NCBI GenBank assembly: GCA_964459305.1 | Contig: CAYWNA010000013.1 | Coordinates: 1-64,000, forward strand | Reading direction: 5' to 3' | Length of the DNA stretch: 64,000 bases | DNA from: CAYWNA01 sp964459305 | GTDB taxonomy: Bacteria > Planctomycetota > Planctomycetia > Pirellulales > Pirellulaceae | In this document: piece after piece, positions 52,184-60,917 of the stretch | Layout of the letters: every line of letters begins with the position of its first letter | Numbering within the stretch: the stretch's first letter is position 1 | Position numbers and translations under genes: made by a program | Notes under the pieces: generated by a model | Told to the model about the DNA's origin: nothing | Seen by the model: only the letters and a program-made list of their open reading frames with translations | The model's database searches: none

Positions 52184-53233
52184 GTGAAGCGAAGCATTTT
52201 AGGTTTGGGGTTCAGGACTTTCTGGGTGGTGTCTCTCTTGTGGCTACCATGTCTCCCGCTCTTCGCAGCAGAATCGGTGACGAAGGTAGAGAAAGTCGCC
52301 TACGGAGGTTGGCCAAATTGCATCCGCATGTCGAACGACACGGTGGAATTGATCGCCACCACCGATGTTGGGCCACGGATCATTCGGTATGGCTTTGTCG
52401 GGAAGGAAAACGAATTCTTCGAAGACGCGGAGCAGTTGGGCAAGACCAACTCGGACGAATGGCTAGCGTTTGGCGGGCACCGTTTGTGGCTGGCGCCCGA
52501 GGCCAAGCCAAGGTCTTACCATCCTGACAGCAAGCCCGTGAAAGCCGCGCGGCAGGGCACCACCGTGCAACTGGTTCAGCCGATCGAAAGCGACAATGGC
52601 GTTCAGAAGGAGATGAAGATCGCTCTGTCGTCAAACGGGTCGCATGTGACGGTGGTGCACAAGCTGACGAATCACAACCTGTGGGGAATTGAGGTTTCTC
52701 CCTGGACCTTGACGGTGATGGCTCCGGAGGGCAAGGCCATTTTCCCGCAGGAACCGTATTCCCCGCATCCCGACATTCCGGACTTTCCCGGCCAGGTCAT
52801 CGACAAACGATTCTATCTTCCCGTCCGTAACCTGGTGCTCTGGTCGTATACGAATCTGCAGGATCCCCGTTGGGTGTTCACCAGCAAGTACATTATCCTC
52901 AAGCAGGACCCGAAAGCCACGAAGCCTCAGAAGATTGGCCTGAGCAATCGGCAAAACTGGGGTGCTTATTTGCGCGGCGGCCATCTGTTCGTGAAGAAGA
53001 ACGTGTACCAGGAAGGGGCCACGTATCCGGATCACGGCTGCACGTTCGAGACCTTCACCAACGCTGACATGCTGGAGTTGGAAGGTCTAGGGCCGCTGAC
53101 CAAACTGCCGCCGGGCGGATCCGTAGAGTACCGGGAGGACTGGTATTTGTTCGACGGCATAAGCGCCGACAACACGGACGCCGGTATCGATGCGAACGTA
53201 TTGTCGAAGGTCCGTTCGATCCGGGACGATTAG
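52184..53233 (+). CDS. Exported DUF4380-like protein
   Basis: 349 residues from the GTG at 52184, chosen because a GGAGG ends about nine bases upstream; the ATG at 52175 directly abuts that GGAGG. The signal peptide is LGFRTFWVVSLLWLPCLPLF with AA-type cleavage. The mature part has the DUF4380 look: YGGWPNCIRMSNDTVELIAT, DVGPRIIRYGFVGKENEFFE, GGHRLWLAPEA, MKIALSSNGSHVTVVHKLTN, WTLTVMAPEGKAIFPQEPYS, which resembles a galactose-mutarotase-like beta-sandwich. No catalytic claim is made. Located between the beta-helix protein and the alpha-galactosidase, in line with sugar processing. Confidence 0.78.
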   Translation: MKRSILGLGFRTFWVVSLLWLPCLPLFAAESVTKVEKVAYGGWPNCIRMSNDTVELIATTDVGPRIIRYGFVGKENEFFEDAEQLGKTNSDEWLAFGGHRLWLAPEAKPRSYHPDSKPVKAARQGTTVQLVQPIESDNGVQKEMKIALSSNGSHVTVVHKLTNHNLWGIEVSPWTLTVMAPEGKAIFPQEPYSPHPDIPDFPGQVIDKRFYLPVRNLVLWSYTNLQDPRWVFTSKYIILKQDPKATKPQKIGLSNRQNWGAYLRGGHLFVKKNVYQEGATYPDHGCTFETFTNADMLELEGLGPLTKLPPGGSVEYREDWYLFDGISADNTDAGIDANVLSKVRSIRDD

Positions 53234-53249
53234 GCTTTCTGAACAACGG

Positions 53250-53528
53250 TTAGAAGACAGGCCTGATCGAAAGTCTGCAGTAGTATTGAAACTGGGCGGG
53301 GATGTGTGTTGCGTCCCAACCTTTTTCCTTCGTCAGTTCGACGTACGGCCCGTAGTTATTCGCCGCGCTGTAGGCCTTGCTCTCGGCCTCGCCCATCGAG
53401 GCAGCCCACTTTTCGATGTAGACGATCCCGGCTGAATCGGCGGCCTGTGCGTCGGTGGTGGTTGCCGCGAACGAGACGACGGTGATGGCCATTGTGACAA
53501 GTGCGATGGCGATTGACAGGTTTCTCAT
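53250..53528 (-). CDS. Small exported protein
   Basis: 92 residues. MRNLSIAIALVTMAITVVSF with AQAA cleavage is a signal peptide. The mature protein (about 60 residues) is YIEKWAASMGEAESKAYSAA followed by a short beta segment; no family is recognised. GGGGAG six bases before the ATG is a good ribosome binding site. It converges on the DUF4380-like gene with 16 bases between stops. Confidence 0.7.
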   Translation of the reverse strand: MRNLSIAIALVTMAITVVSFAATTTDAQAADSAGIVYIEKWAASMGEAESKAYSAANNYGPYVELTKEKGWDATHIPAQFQYYCRLSIRPVF

Positions 53529-53902
53529 CGTTCTCCCCTTTTCAAAGAATGGTTTTGGCGTGCGAGTGGTTTGTTTCCGTGCGATTTGTTTTTGCTTGTG
53601 TGCGACTGTTCAATCTTAGATACACGGTTAGGGAGGCCATTTTGCGCGGGCTTCGAGATTTACGTTGAATTCTTGGCAAAAAGACCTGTCACGCTGTGTG
53701 CCGACATGTTCGCCTTCCAGAATCTCCGTCGTTGCAGCCGTCGGGATGATGCCATAACCCGTTGCGGCTCAACAGGTTACCTTCAAGCGTTCAATGTCAT
53801 TGAGAGAATCGCGCACACCGACCGCGCTTTCACGCGACGATTCGAATCTCGATCTGGGTGTGATCGCGCGATGTGCTGGAGCGCATGAAGACGGCAGACC
53901 GT
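53529..53902. other. Intergenic stretch
   Basis: About 375 bases without a supported gene or clear repeat. It should contain the promoter of the small exported protein. Confidence 0.5.
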
Positions 53903-55921
53903 TCAATCCGGCACTGACGCCGGCTCCAGTTGCACTTCGAAGACCGCGATTTGGAACGGGGCAAGTTCGATGCGGTGCGGAGCGGTGGCCGGGTGTAATC
54001 CTTCGAGAACGCCGGTGTTCCCGTAGACGCCACGAACGCGAACTGCGCCGCCGCGGGCTCGGTCGGAAAGAAGCAGGTATTCCGCCAAGGTTTTCTCCAG
54101 AACACGCGGCTCGTCGCTGGGATTCCGCAGGGCGAGAACCCCGCGCTGGCCGTCAAGAGCCGAGAATCCGTACATCTCATCCCGTGCCGGGTCTCCGCCA
54201 ATCATACGACTGAAGCGAAACGTCTTCTCGTGTTGCTTGGCCCAACGTGCAGCCCGGGCCAACGTCTTCCGCTGCTCAAGCGTCAGATCGCTGGCCTGGA
54301 TGTACCAATCGTGGTGCAGCGAGGTGCGAGCCGCGAGCCACCAGAAGCCCCGTTCGAAAGATTCTTCGATGTCCTGGCTGATACGGTCCTGGACGATATC
54401 GAAAGTGACAAACGCCGAGATCGGCATGTCGGTCTTGCGGTGCGAGTGGAGAATCGAATCGAGATACGTGTTGTGGCGCTCAAAGGGGGTTCCCTTGCCC
54501 GCGTGGCTGTCGTCGCGCCCACCCCGCCAGAGGAAATCGGCGTGCTGGAGCCAAAACGGAGAGGGATTGGAGCCTGACGTGTACCCGATCAAGAGGTTGG
54601 GCCGGGCCTTTCTCCAGGACGCGAACACTTCCATGAGGCCATCCATCTGGGCGATCGCACCAGCAGGTCCGACAGGGTGGCCGTGCTCAGCGACTTGGCA
54701 ATTCGGCCAGAATCCATCGACTTTGATGTAGTCCATTCCCTGCGCCGCCCAATGCGAGAAACTCTCGACGACGTGCTTCTTGTAGCGAGGTCCACACAGA
54801 CACAGTTTGTCGCCTTGGATCTCGAAGCCGATCTTCTGCGCAAATTCGAGCCTGCGGGGGCGATAGGTGTATCCGCCGATGGGGCCGAACCACAGTGAGA
54901 TATCAATGTCGGCGCCCCGCCCCACGGCCTGCAACGCATCCCAGCCTCCGGGAAAACGTCGACGGTTCAGGCGGCCCCAGATTTTCGTCTCGTCGTCCCA
55001 GTCGAAGTCCCAGCCGTCGTCAAGCGTGAACGTGTCGACCAAGACGCCGCTCTGCTGTTTCACCTGGACCAGCGACGCCAGCGCCTGGAGCGGCTTCGAC
55101 TTGTCCTTCCAATACCAGTCATTCACCATGAAGAGCATTCTCGCCGGAACCGGACGCGTGGCATCGATGTAGCCGACAAAGGCTCGCCAAGCGTCTCCGG
55201 CTTCACCGGCGCCGATGATAAACTCTTCCGTCGTGAGAAAACTCTCCTGCGATAAAGACTGTTGAGCGGGGATCGAGCAAGAAATACAATCGTCGCCGAC
55301 GAAGTTCTCCGCGCCGGGATGGGCGATGGCGAAGAAGATGTCTTGAGCGTACACGGCTTGACCGCAACCACTCGGATAACCCAGGGTCTGGGCCACGTCT
55401 CCTTTACCGCTGGGGCCCGTTGCTTCAGCGCATTGCCAACGGGCCAAGTGAACGCGGGAGAGTTTTGCCGGCGTGCCACGGATTTCCAGCCATCGCGAGG
55501 CCCACCATTGCCCCGGTCGCAGCGACGTCACGCAACGCACCTGCAGCCCCTAGCCCTCGAGCTGAAACGTCACCTTCTTTCCATCGGGCGCGACCGGTTC
55601 TTGTGAGGCGCCCTTAAGAGAAAGCGCACTGGACGGAACCCTCTTCCCGTCCGCCAATTCGAGGACAAAGTCGTCGCCTTCAAGGTCCAGCGTCCGCTGA
55701 GCCCGACGGTTCTCGATGCGTGTCGTCCTGATACAGTTTCCTTGGGTAGCGATCTCCACCCGCAAATGCTCGTTGGCCATGGTCACCGAGTCAGCGTGAG
55801 TGGTTATCGTCACCGCGTGTTCCGTCGCGACCGCAGGCGCGGCGGCCAGACAGATGGCACAACAGGCCAAGGACAATAGGTGACGAAGCGCGATTGACGG
55901 TCTTGGTGTTGGAATAGCCAT
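53903..55921 (-). pseudogene. Exported alpha-galactosidase-like (GH36/melibiase) gene split by an in-frame TAG
   Basis: The reading frame runs from the ATG at 55921 (MAIPTPRPSIALRHLLSLAC, signal peptide) to the stop at 53903 (673 codons) with a single TAG at 55550-55552. The first part ends DGKKVTFQLEG; after the TAG the same frame goes on GLQVRCVTSLRPGQWWASRW, so no frameshift is involved. The downstream part has the GH36-type core: VDTFTLDDGWDFDWDDETKI, ISLWFGPIGGYTY and the nucleophile motif MDYIKVDGFW. A GTG at 55540 could restart translation of 545 residues without a signal peptide. A nonsense mutation, a sequencing error or readthrough would all explain this. Possible substrate: alpha-linked galactosides. 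Confidence 0.8.
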
Positions 55922-56052
55922 CGATTTCTCTTCCTGTCGAGTGAAAGGACTGGGACCGTTTCCTCGTGACCTGTCCAGGATAGCAGGGCAATGAACGAGA
56001 GCCGACTTTTTTCTGCATTGGTGTGTCGTCGGATACTATGGCGAGCACCATG

Positions 56053-56114
56053 GCAGCTGGATTCGCAAGAATTCAGAATCGTCCGTCAATCTGAGTTCTT
56101 GCGAATTCAGCTGT
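56053..56114. repeat. GTAGCTG-type palindromic repeat, copy 4
   Basis: The left arm (56053-56076) begins GCAGCTGGATTCGCAAGAAT and the right arm (56091-56114) begins CTGAGTTCTTGCGAATTCAG, with only a few mismatches to copy 1 at 7398. It lies between the start of the alpha-galactosidase gene and the end of the first DegT gene. Confidence 0.85.
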
Positions 56115-56243
56115 GGGCGGGCGCTTCCCAGAGGCCCCCTACTTCGGCTACGGGACAACCTGCCTGGCGACGTCTGGCCTGGTGGAAAATACGCGCTAGC
56201 CAGTTCCGGCTCAGCGCAGCAACGCGGCTTCTTGCCTTGCCAT

Positions 56244-57617
56244 TCAAGTCGCCGTGATCAACGCTTTGCGGTTCTCGTAGACCTTCTGAACGACATCGAC
56301 GATATCGTCCATGTCTTCTTTCGTGCCCAGCAGCAGGTTCTGTGAGAACCCGGCGGTTTCTTTGACCAGTTGCTCGACTTCCGGACAGGACAGCCTGTCG
56401 CGGTAGTCTTTGATTCGTTTCTCGGAATAGATAGCCTTGAAGGTCTTCGATTTGAGGACCCCTTCGATGCTTCCTTCCCGGTTCTGAGAATGTCGTGAAA
56501 TATTGCCCAGGCTATGGCCTATCGGAATACCTTCAGCTCTGACCGCTCTCAGGAACTGGTCGCGTGAGAGCCCGTCAAACTGCTCCGCCTTGTATCGGAA
56601 ACCGAATGTATAATGACTGACCCGTGTGGTCTCTGGATATTCCTTCCTGGGGACGATACCCGGTATCTCTTTCAATTTCGAAGCCAGGTACTTTCCATTC
56701 TTGTCGCGTTTTGCGATTTCCTGGTCGGAGGTATCCATCTGCGTCTTCACGATGGATGCCTGAAACTCGGTGATGCGGGCCTTGGTGCCCATGCCGGCAT
56801 AGCCGTACTCGCCTGTTCTCAAGGAACCATGCGGTCTGGCAAAGTTGTGATAGGAATGAGCGCGATCCATCATTTCGTCGTCATCGCCAATGATGGCACC
56901 ACCTTCGCCGCAGGTGATCACTTTGCCGTTCTGCAGGCTGAAGCAGCCGAAATCGCCAAAGGAACCGACTTTCTTTCCTTTCCATTCCGACATGTGGGCC
57001 TGGCACGCGTCTTCGACGACTTTCAAATCGCGGTCCTTTGCGATCTGCATGATCTTTTCGATATGACAGGGGCTGCCTCCGATGTGTACCGGAAGGATGG
57101 CGTACGTGTGTTCGGACATCTTTTCTGGAATCTTGTCCGGGTCCATGCTCCAGGTATCCGGGTCGACGTCAACAAAAACCGGCAAGGCGTTGTTCTGGAG
57201 AATGGCATGGATCGTGGCAACGAAGGTGTAGGGGGTGACGATCACTTCATCACCGGCTCCGACATCCACCGAGTGAAGCGACACAATCAGAGCTTGTGTG
57301 CCACAGAACGTGAGAACACACCGTTTGGTGCCCATCAGTTTCGCAAAGTCTTTCTCCGCCTCATTCACCACCGCGCTTCTGGACCACCGGCCTTTGCGAA
57401 GTACCGGAATCACGGCCTGCTCGTCGGCATCATCCCAAATGGGCCAACTGGGAAACGGCTCGGACCGCACGGGCTCGCCTCCCAGAACCGCCAGCTTAGA
57501 AGCGTCTTTGGAGAAGACTGAGGCTACGGAAGGCGTGCTTCCAGTGGCCACCGCCGAGAGCGAGCCCACCGAGGCCGCTGCCAAGAATTGACGTCTTCGA
57601 ACTTTGTTGTCCGGCAT
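56244..57617 (-). CDS. Tat-exported DegT/DnrJ/EryC1/StrS-type PLP enzyme, copy 1
   Basis: 457 residues from the ATG at 57617 (AGGAGA seven bases upstream). MPDNKVRRRQFLAAASVGSL is a Tat signal (RRRQFL). The aminotransferase domain is about 60-440: FCGTQALIVSLHSVDVGAGD, VTPYTFVATIHAIL, VEDACQAHMSEWKGKKVGSF, and the PLP lysine K232 in FGCFSLQNGKVITCGEGGA, with SHYTFGFRY later. All parts needed for a sugar aminotransferase or dehydratase of this family are present. Members normally work in the cytoplasm; a Tat signal would send it out folded with PLP. Three such genes and a Gfo/Idh/MocA gene lie together. Confidence 0.88.
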   Translation of the reverse strand: MPDNKVRRRQFLAAASVGSLSAVATGSTPSVASVFSKDASKLAVLGGEPVRSEPFPSWPIWDDADEQAVIPVLRKGRWSRSAVVNEAEKDFAKLMGTKRCVLTFCGTQALIVSLHSVDVGAGDEVIVTPYTFVATIHAILQNNALPVFVDVDPDTWSMDPDKIPEKMSEHTYAILPVHIGGSPCHIEKIMQIAKDRDLKVVEDACQAHMSEWKGKKVGSFGDFGCFSLQNGKVITCGEGGAIIGDDDEMMDRAHSYHNFARPHGSLRTGEYGYAGMGTKARITEFQASIVKTQMDTSDQEIAKRDKNGKYLASKLKEIPGIVPRKEYPETTRVSHYTFGFRYKAEQFDGLSRDQFLRAVRAEGIPIGHSLGNISRHSQNREGSIEGVLKSKTFKAIYSEKRIKDYRDRLSCPEVEQLVKETAGFSQNLLLGTKEDMDDIVDVVQKVYENRKALITAT

Positions 57618-57809
57618 GGTTTTTCTCCTGTTGGGGAAGTAGGGTGAAACGCACCATTTCGACACCCCAGAAATCGTTCAACCCCAAGCCCAACGGGCTG
57701 GGTGTCTCCGTCGACGCGCGGCCCGCTGGGCCAGCGGTTAAACAACCAAAACGCGCGCGGAGACAATGAACCGCGAGACGAAATCGCGGCTAGTTCGCTG
57801 GCTGCCCCA

Positions 57810-59048
57810 CTACTCGCTTTCGACCGCGATCATGTCCAACGTCATTGTGCGTTTCTCTTTGCCGATGCCGTGCACCATGCACTTCGACGCTGCGGGGGCG
57901 CAGGTGTGGTCATAGCGCCACAGCCGTACTCTGTCCATGCCGCTTGCCGAGCCCGCGTCGCTGACATAGTACGTCGCTTTGGCCATATGACGCAGGTCGC
58001 TGCCCGTCTTGGCGAGGATTGCCTCCAGTTGGTCAAATACGGCGAGGGATTCCTCCAGCCGACGGCCGGTCGCCTTTGGCACAAACAGACTGGAGATGTA
58101 GATCTGCCGTTCGGTGCGGACCAGGGCCACGCGGCTGAACAGCTTCGACGGACGCACCTCGGGCTGGTTGTAGTGCTGCACTTTCGGTGTCGATTCCGGA
58201 GTGGACGGCAACTGCGCGATCAACTCGATTTCGACCGGAGGTGCGCCGAGCCATTCGACGAAAACCACCGGTGGCAGCATCTGATCGGGGAAGTGCTTCT
58301 TCAATACACGCCGGACATCATCCGCCGCCAAGGCCGGTCGTAGGAACACCTTTAGCTGCACTACGTGCGCTGGCGTGAGCTCGAAAGTCTCAAGCGTCTT
58401 CCATAGCCCCGACATCGACTTATCGACGGCCGACTCGGTGAGTCCCGCTTCCGCCGGCACGCCGGACACATAGGCGATGCCGCCGCGCGGTAACACGGCT
58501 GCGTCGGCGTAGTCTTTGTCGCCGGCCACGGCCTCGCATCGCTCGAAAGCGACCGTCTTGCCCTTGTCTGCGGCGACAGCAACGGCATCAACGGCCACCA
58601 GTGCGTCGCGGTGCGGCATGGGCGTCAGCACCGAGGTGATCGCCGGGCGAACTTCTGGCTGCAACCGTTTGCTTAATTGCTCGCGTACACAGTCGACTGT
58701 GGACGGTACGATCGCATAGACGTTCAGACGCACCAGTTGGCCAAGACTGGATCCAGAAGCCTTCAGCACGGCTTCCAGGTTGTCCAAGACCTGCTCGACC
58801 TGCTTATCGGCCGAACCTTTATCTACGATTTTTCCTTCGCTATCCACTGGCACCAACTGCCGCGTGTGAACCAGCGGCTGGCCTTCCACAATCACCGCCT
58901 GCGACATTCCGGCTGGTGCATCGAGAGGAAGGTACTGGACCGACGCGCCCGCCGTCTTCGAAGCGGGCTCATCCTCGGCTGCCGGGCACGCGGCCAGCGC
59001 GACGCCATAGCCAACCAAAAGAACTCCTGTATAAGATCGCCATGTCAT
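57810..59048 (-). CDS. Lipoprotein with three RidA (YjgF/YER057c/UK114) domains
   Basis: 412 residues from the ATG at 59048 (AGGAGG six bases upstream). A lipobox-like signal (LLVGYGVALAAC) is followed by three RidA-fold domains: about 40-155 (QAVIVEGQPLVHTRQLVPVD, RLNVYAIVPSTVDC), 165-285 (GGIAYVSGVPAEAG, QLKVFLRPALAADD, PPVVFVEWLGAPPVEIELIA) and 300-412 (ERQIYISSLFVPKA, ATYYVSDAGSASG). RidA proteins hydrolyse reactive enamine/imine products of PLP enzymes, usually in the cytosol as trimers. A triple-domain, exported version next to three exported PLP enzymes suggests one protein mimics the trimer and protects or assists those enzymes. That link is inference. Confidence 0.85.
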   Translation of the reverse strand: MTWRSYTGVLLVGYGVALAACPAAEDEPASKTAGASVQYLPLDAPAGMSQAVIVEGQPLVHTRQLVPVDSEGKIVDKGSADKQVEQVLDNLEAVLKASGSSLGQLVRLNVYAIVPSTVDCVREQLSKRLQPEVRPAITSVLTPMPHRDALVAVDAVAVAADKGKTVAFERCEAVAGDKDYADAAVLPRGGIAYVSGVPAEAGLTESAVDKSMSGLWKTLETFELTPAHVVQLKVFLRPALAADDVRRVLKKHFPDQMLPPVVFVEWLGAPPVEIELIAQLPSTPESTPKVQHYNQPEVRPSKLFSRVALVRTERQIYISSLFVPKATGRRLEESLAVFDQLEAILAKTGSDLRHMAKATYYVSDAGSASGMDRVRLWRYDHTCAPAASKCMVHGIGKEKRTMTLDMIAVESE

Positions 59049-59082
59049 GAGCGTCCTCCTATCGGACAATTGATAGTCTGTG

Positions 59083-59164
59083 GTTCGTAGTACCGCCTTC
59101 AGGCGGAAAACTTGGGTGGGACATGTACGTCGCTTCTGGTCCGCCTAAAGGCGGTACTACGAAC
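59083..59164. repeat. Palindromic repeat between the RidA and oxidoreductase genes
   Basis: Arms 59083-59107 (GTTCGTAGTACCGCCTTCAG and following) and 59140-59164 pair at 24 of 25 positions over a 32-base spacer. It sits between the stop of the Gfo/Idh/MocA gene (59205) and the start of the RidA gene. Confidence 0.85.
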
Positions 59165-59204
59165 AGCCCACCAACTTCGCCGATATGCTTTCGGCCTTGG
59201 GGTC

Positions 59205-60707
59205 CTAGACCTTCTCCGGTAGTTCGAAGCCTTTCCGCCTTGGAATGTCGAGAAAACCGTTTGCATCCTCGTCGCCGGGGAAGATCTCCTTTTCTGGATC
59301 CCATTTGATCGGGCGTCCAAGCCAGCGGGCGATGTTGCCCAGATGGCACAGCGTGGCGACGCGATGACCATTTTCGATGTTCATGATCGGGTCTTTGCGC
59401 GACTTCACGCAATCGTAGAAGTTTTGCATGTGGTTGTCGCTCTCGTAGACGCGGATCGCATCGGACGGTAGCGGGTCCTTGTCAAGCCCCTCTGGCTTGC
59501 ACTCGTAGCCTCCGCGAATGATCGTGATTTCTCCTTTGTCGCCGATGAACGTCGCGCCGCCGCCCACGCGGGAATTGTAGGAGCTGAGCGTCAACACGAC
59601 GCCGTTGGCATACTTGTAGTTGATAATGGGCCTGCTGCAGACCGCATCGCCGTAATCGAGCTTGTCCGGCTTGTCGTAAACCACGGTCTTCATCTTCTCG
59701 GCCGGATCGACCCAGATCTCGACCGGACCGGTGTCGTCCGTCCCCAGGGCCCACTGGACCATGCTCAACCCGTGGCAACCCCAATTCAAGAGCTCGCCGC
59801 CCGAATAGGGCCGGAACGACATCCAGCCTGGGCCGATGGCCGTTTGTTCGGCCGGTTGGGGCTTGTAAGTTAGATCGGGCCCGTAAGGAGCACGCATCAT
59901 CTGGCGATCAACATGGTTGTGCTCATCAGGATCTCGCGAGAAGTAATAATTGATCAGGCCGGGCTCATAGGGGACGCGTGACAGATAGAGATTAACGTTG
60001 TAGGGCACAACTTCGTTCGGCCCGCACCAGCGATCCCAATCGAGCCCCACTGGAATCGGCTGGGCCGGGAAATTGCACTCGTAGGGACTGGGGAAATTGT
60101 AGGCGATGATCTTCTGTATCTTGCCGATGCGGCCGTTGCGGATCAGTTCCACCGCTTTGCGAGTTTTGGTATTGGATCGCTGCTGTTCGCCGGTCTGGAA
60201 GACGCGCTTGTACTTGCGGACCGCCTCGACCATCACACGCCCCTCGCGAATGGTGTGCGACAGAGGCTGTTCGCCGTACATGTCCTTGCCCGCCTGGGCG
60301 GCGTGGATGCAGGGAAGGTAGTGCTGGTGCTCGGGCGTGGCGTAGACGACGACATCCACGTCCTTGCGTTCCAGCATCTTGCGATAGTCCTGGTACGGCT
60401 CCGCCTTGTAGTGCTTGGCCCATTGCTTGGCGCGGGTCAAGTTGTAGTCGGAGACGGCAACGATTCTCGCTTCCGCCGGTGGTGCGCCCTGTGCACCTAG
60501 TCCGGTCTGCAGTTGCGAGTTGCGGCGACCGCAACCGATGATCCCCACGCCGATCTGTTCGTTGGGGCTTACGTTCGGCTTCTTGATCACGACAGGTCCC
60601 GGATTCCTTTGCGACGGTGGGCATCCCGGCAGTGCGATTCCGGCCGCGGCCGCACCTAACGCTCCGCCTAGCAGTCGACGTCGCGAGATTCTTCTATTTA
60701 CGGTCAT
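59205..60707 (-). CDS. Tat-exported lipoprotein Gfo/Idh/MocA-family oxidoreductase
   Basis: 500 residues. MTVNRRISRRRLLGGALGAA is a Tat signal (RRRLLG) and ALPGC is a lipobox. The NAD(P)-binding Rossmann fold is next: IGVGIIGCGRRNSQLQTGLG (GxGxxG-like), ARIVAVSDYNLTRAKQWAKH, DVDVVVYATPEHQHYLPCIH, AGKDMYGEQPLSHTIREGRV with the conserved E-x-P segment, followed by the C-terminal sugar-binding domain. Such enzymes oxidise sugars or inositols, often at C3; some form a known pathway with DUF1080-type 3-keto hydrolases. It is between the RidA lipoprotein and the second DegT gene. A redox enzyme outside the cytoplasm needs a tightly bound cofactor. Confidence 0.9.
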   Translation of the reverse strand: MTVNRRISRRRLLGGALGAAAAGIALPGCPPSQRNPGPVVIKKPNVSPNEQIGVGIIGCGRRNSQLQTGLGAQGAPPAEARIVAVSDYNLTRAKQWAKHYKAEPYQDYRKMLERKDVDVVVYATPEHQHYLPCIHAAQAGKDMYGEQPLSHTIREGRVMVEAVRKYKRVFQTGEQQRSNTKTRKAVELIRNGRIGKIQKIIAYNFPSPYECNFPAQPIPVGLDWDRWCGPNEVVPYNVNLYLSRVPYEPGLINYYFSRDPDEHNHVDRQMMRAPYGPDLTYKPQPAEQTAIGPGWMSFRPYSGGELLNWGCHGLSMVQWALGTDDTGPVEIWVDPAEKMKTVVYDKPDKLDYGDAVCSRPIINYKYANGVVLTLSSYNSRVGGGATFIGDKGEITIIRGGYECKPEGLDKDPLPSDAIRVYESDNHMQNFYDCVKSRKDPIMNIENGHRVATLCHLGNIARWLGRPIKWDPEKEIFPGDEDANGFLDIPRRKGFELPEKV

Positions 60708-60802
60708 TGAGGTCTCCGCAATTACTTTTCGTCTTGAGCATTCGTGCCCTGAGTTTCGGATTGGTTTCGGACTCTTGAGGCTCGCTTAACCTCGCTAAAC
60801 CT

Positions 60803-60872
60803 CGTTCCCAAGCTTCAGCTTGGGAACGCGTTTCTTGGAAGCTCTGCTTCCCATCGAGCGAAGCAGAGCTTC
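60803..60872. repeat. Double hairpin repeat, copy 1
   Basis: Two hairpins in tandem: CGTTCCCAAGCT/AGCTTGGGAACG (60803-60828) and GAAGCTCTGCTTC/GAAGCAGAGCTTC (60838-60872). It lies downstream of the second DegT gene. A close second copy lies at 62322-62425. Confidence 0.85.
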
Positions 60873-60917
60873 GAGGACTTGGGAACCAGCTCTCAGCGAA
60901 AGATGCGTGTTTCGTGA

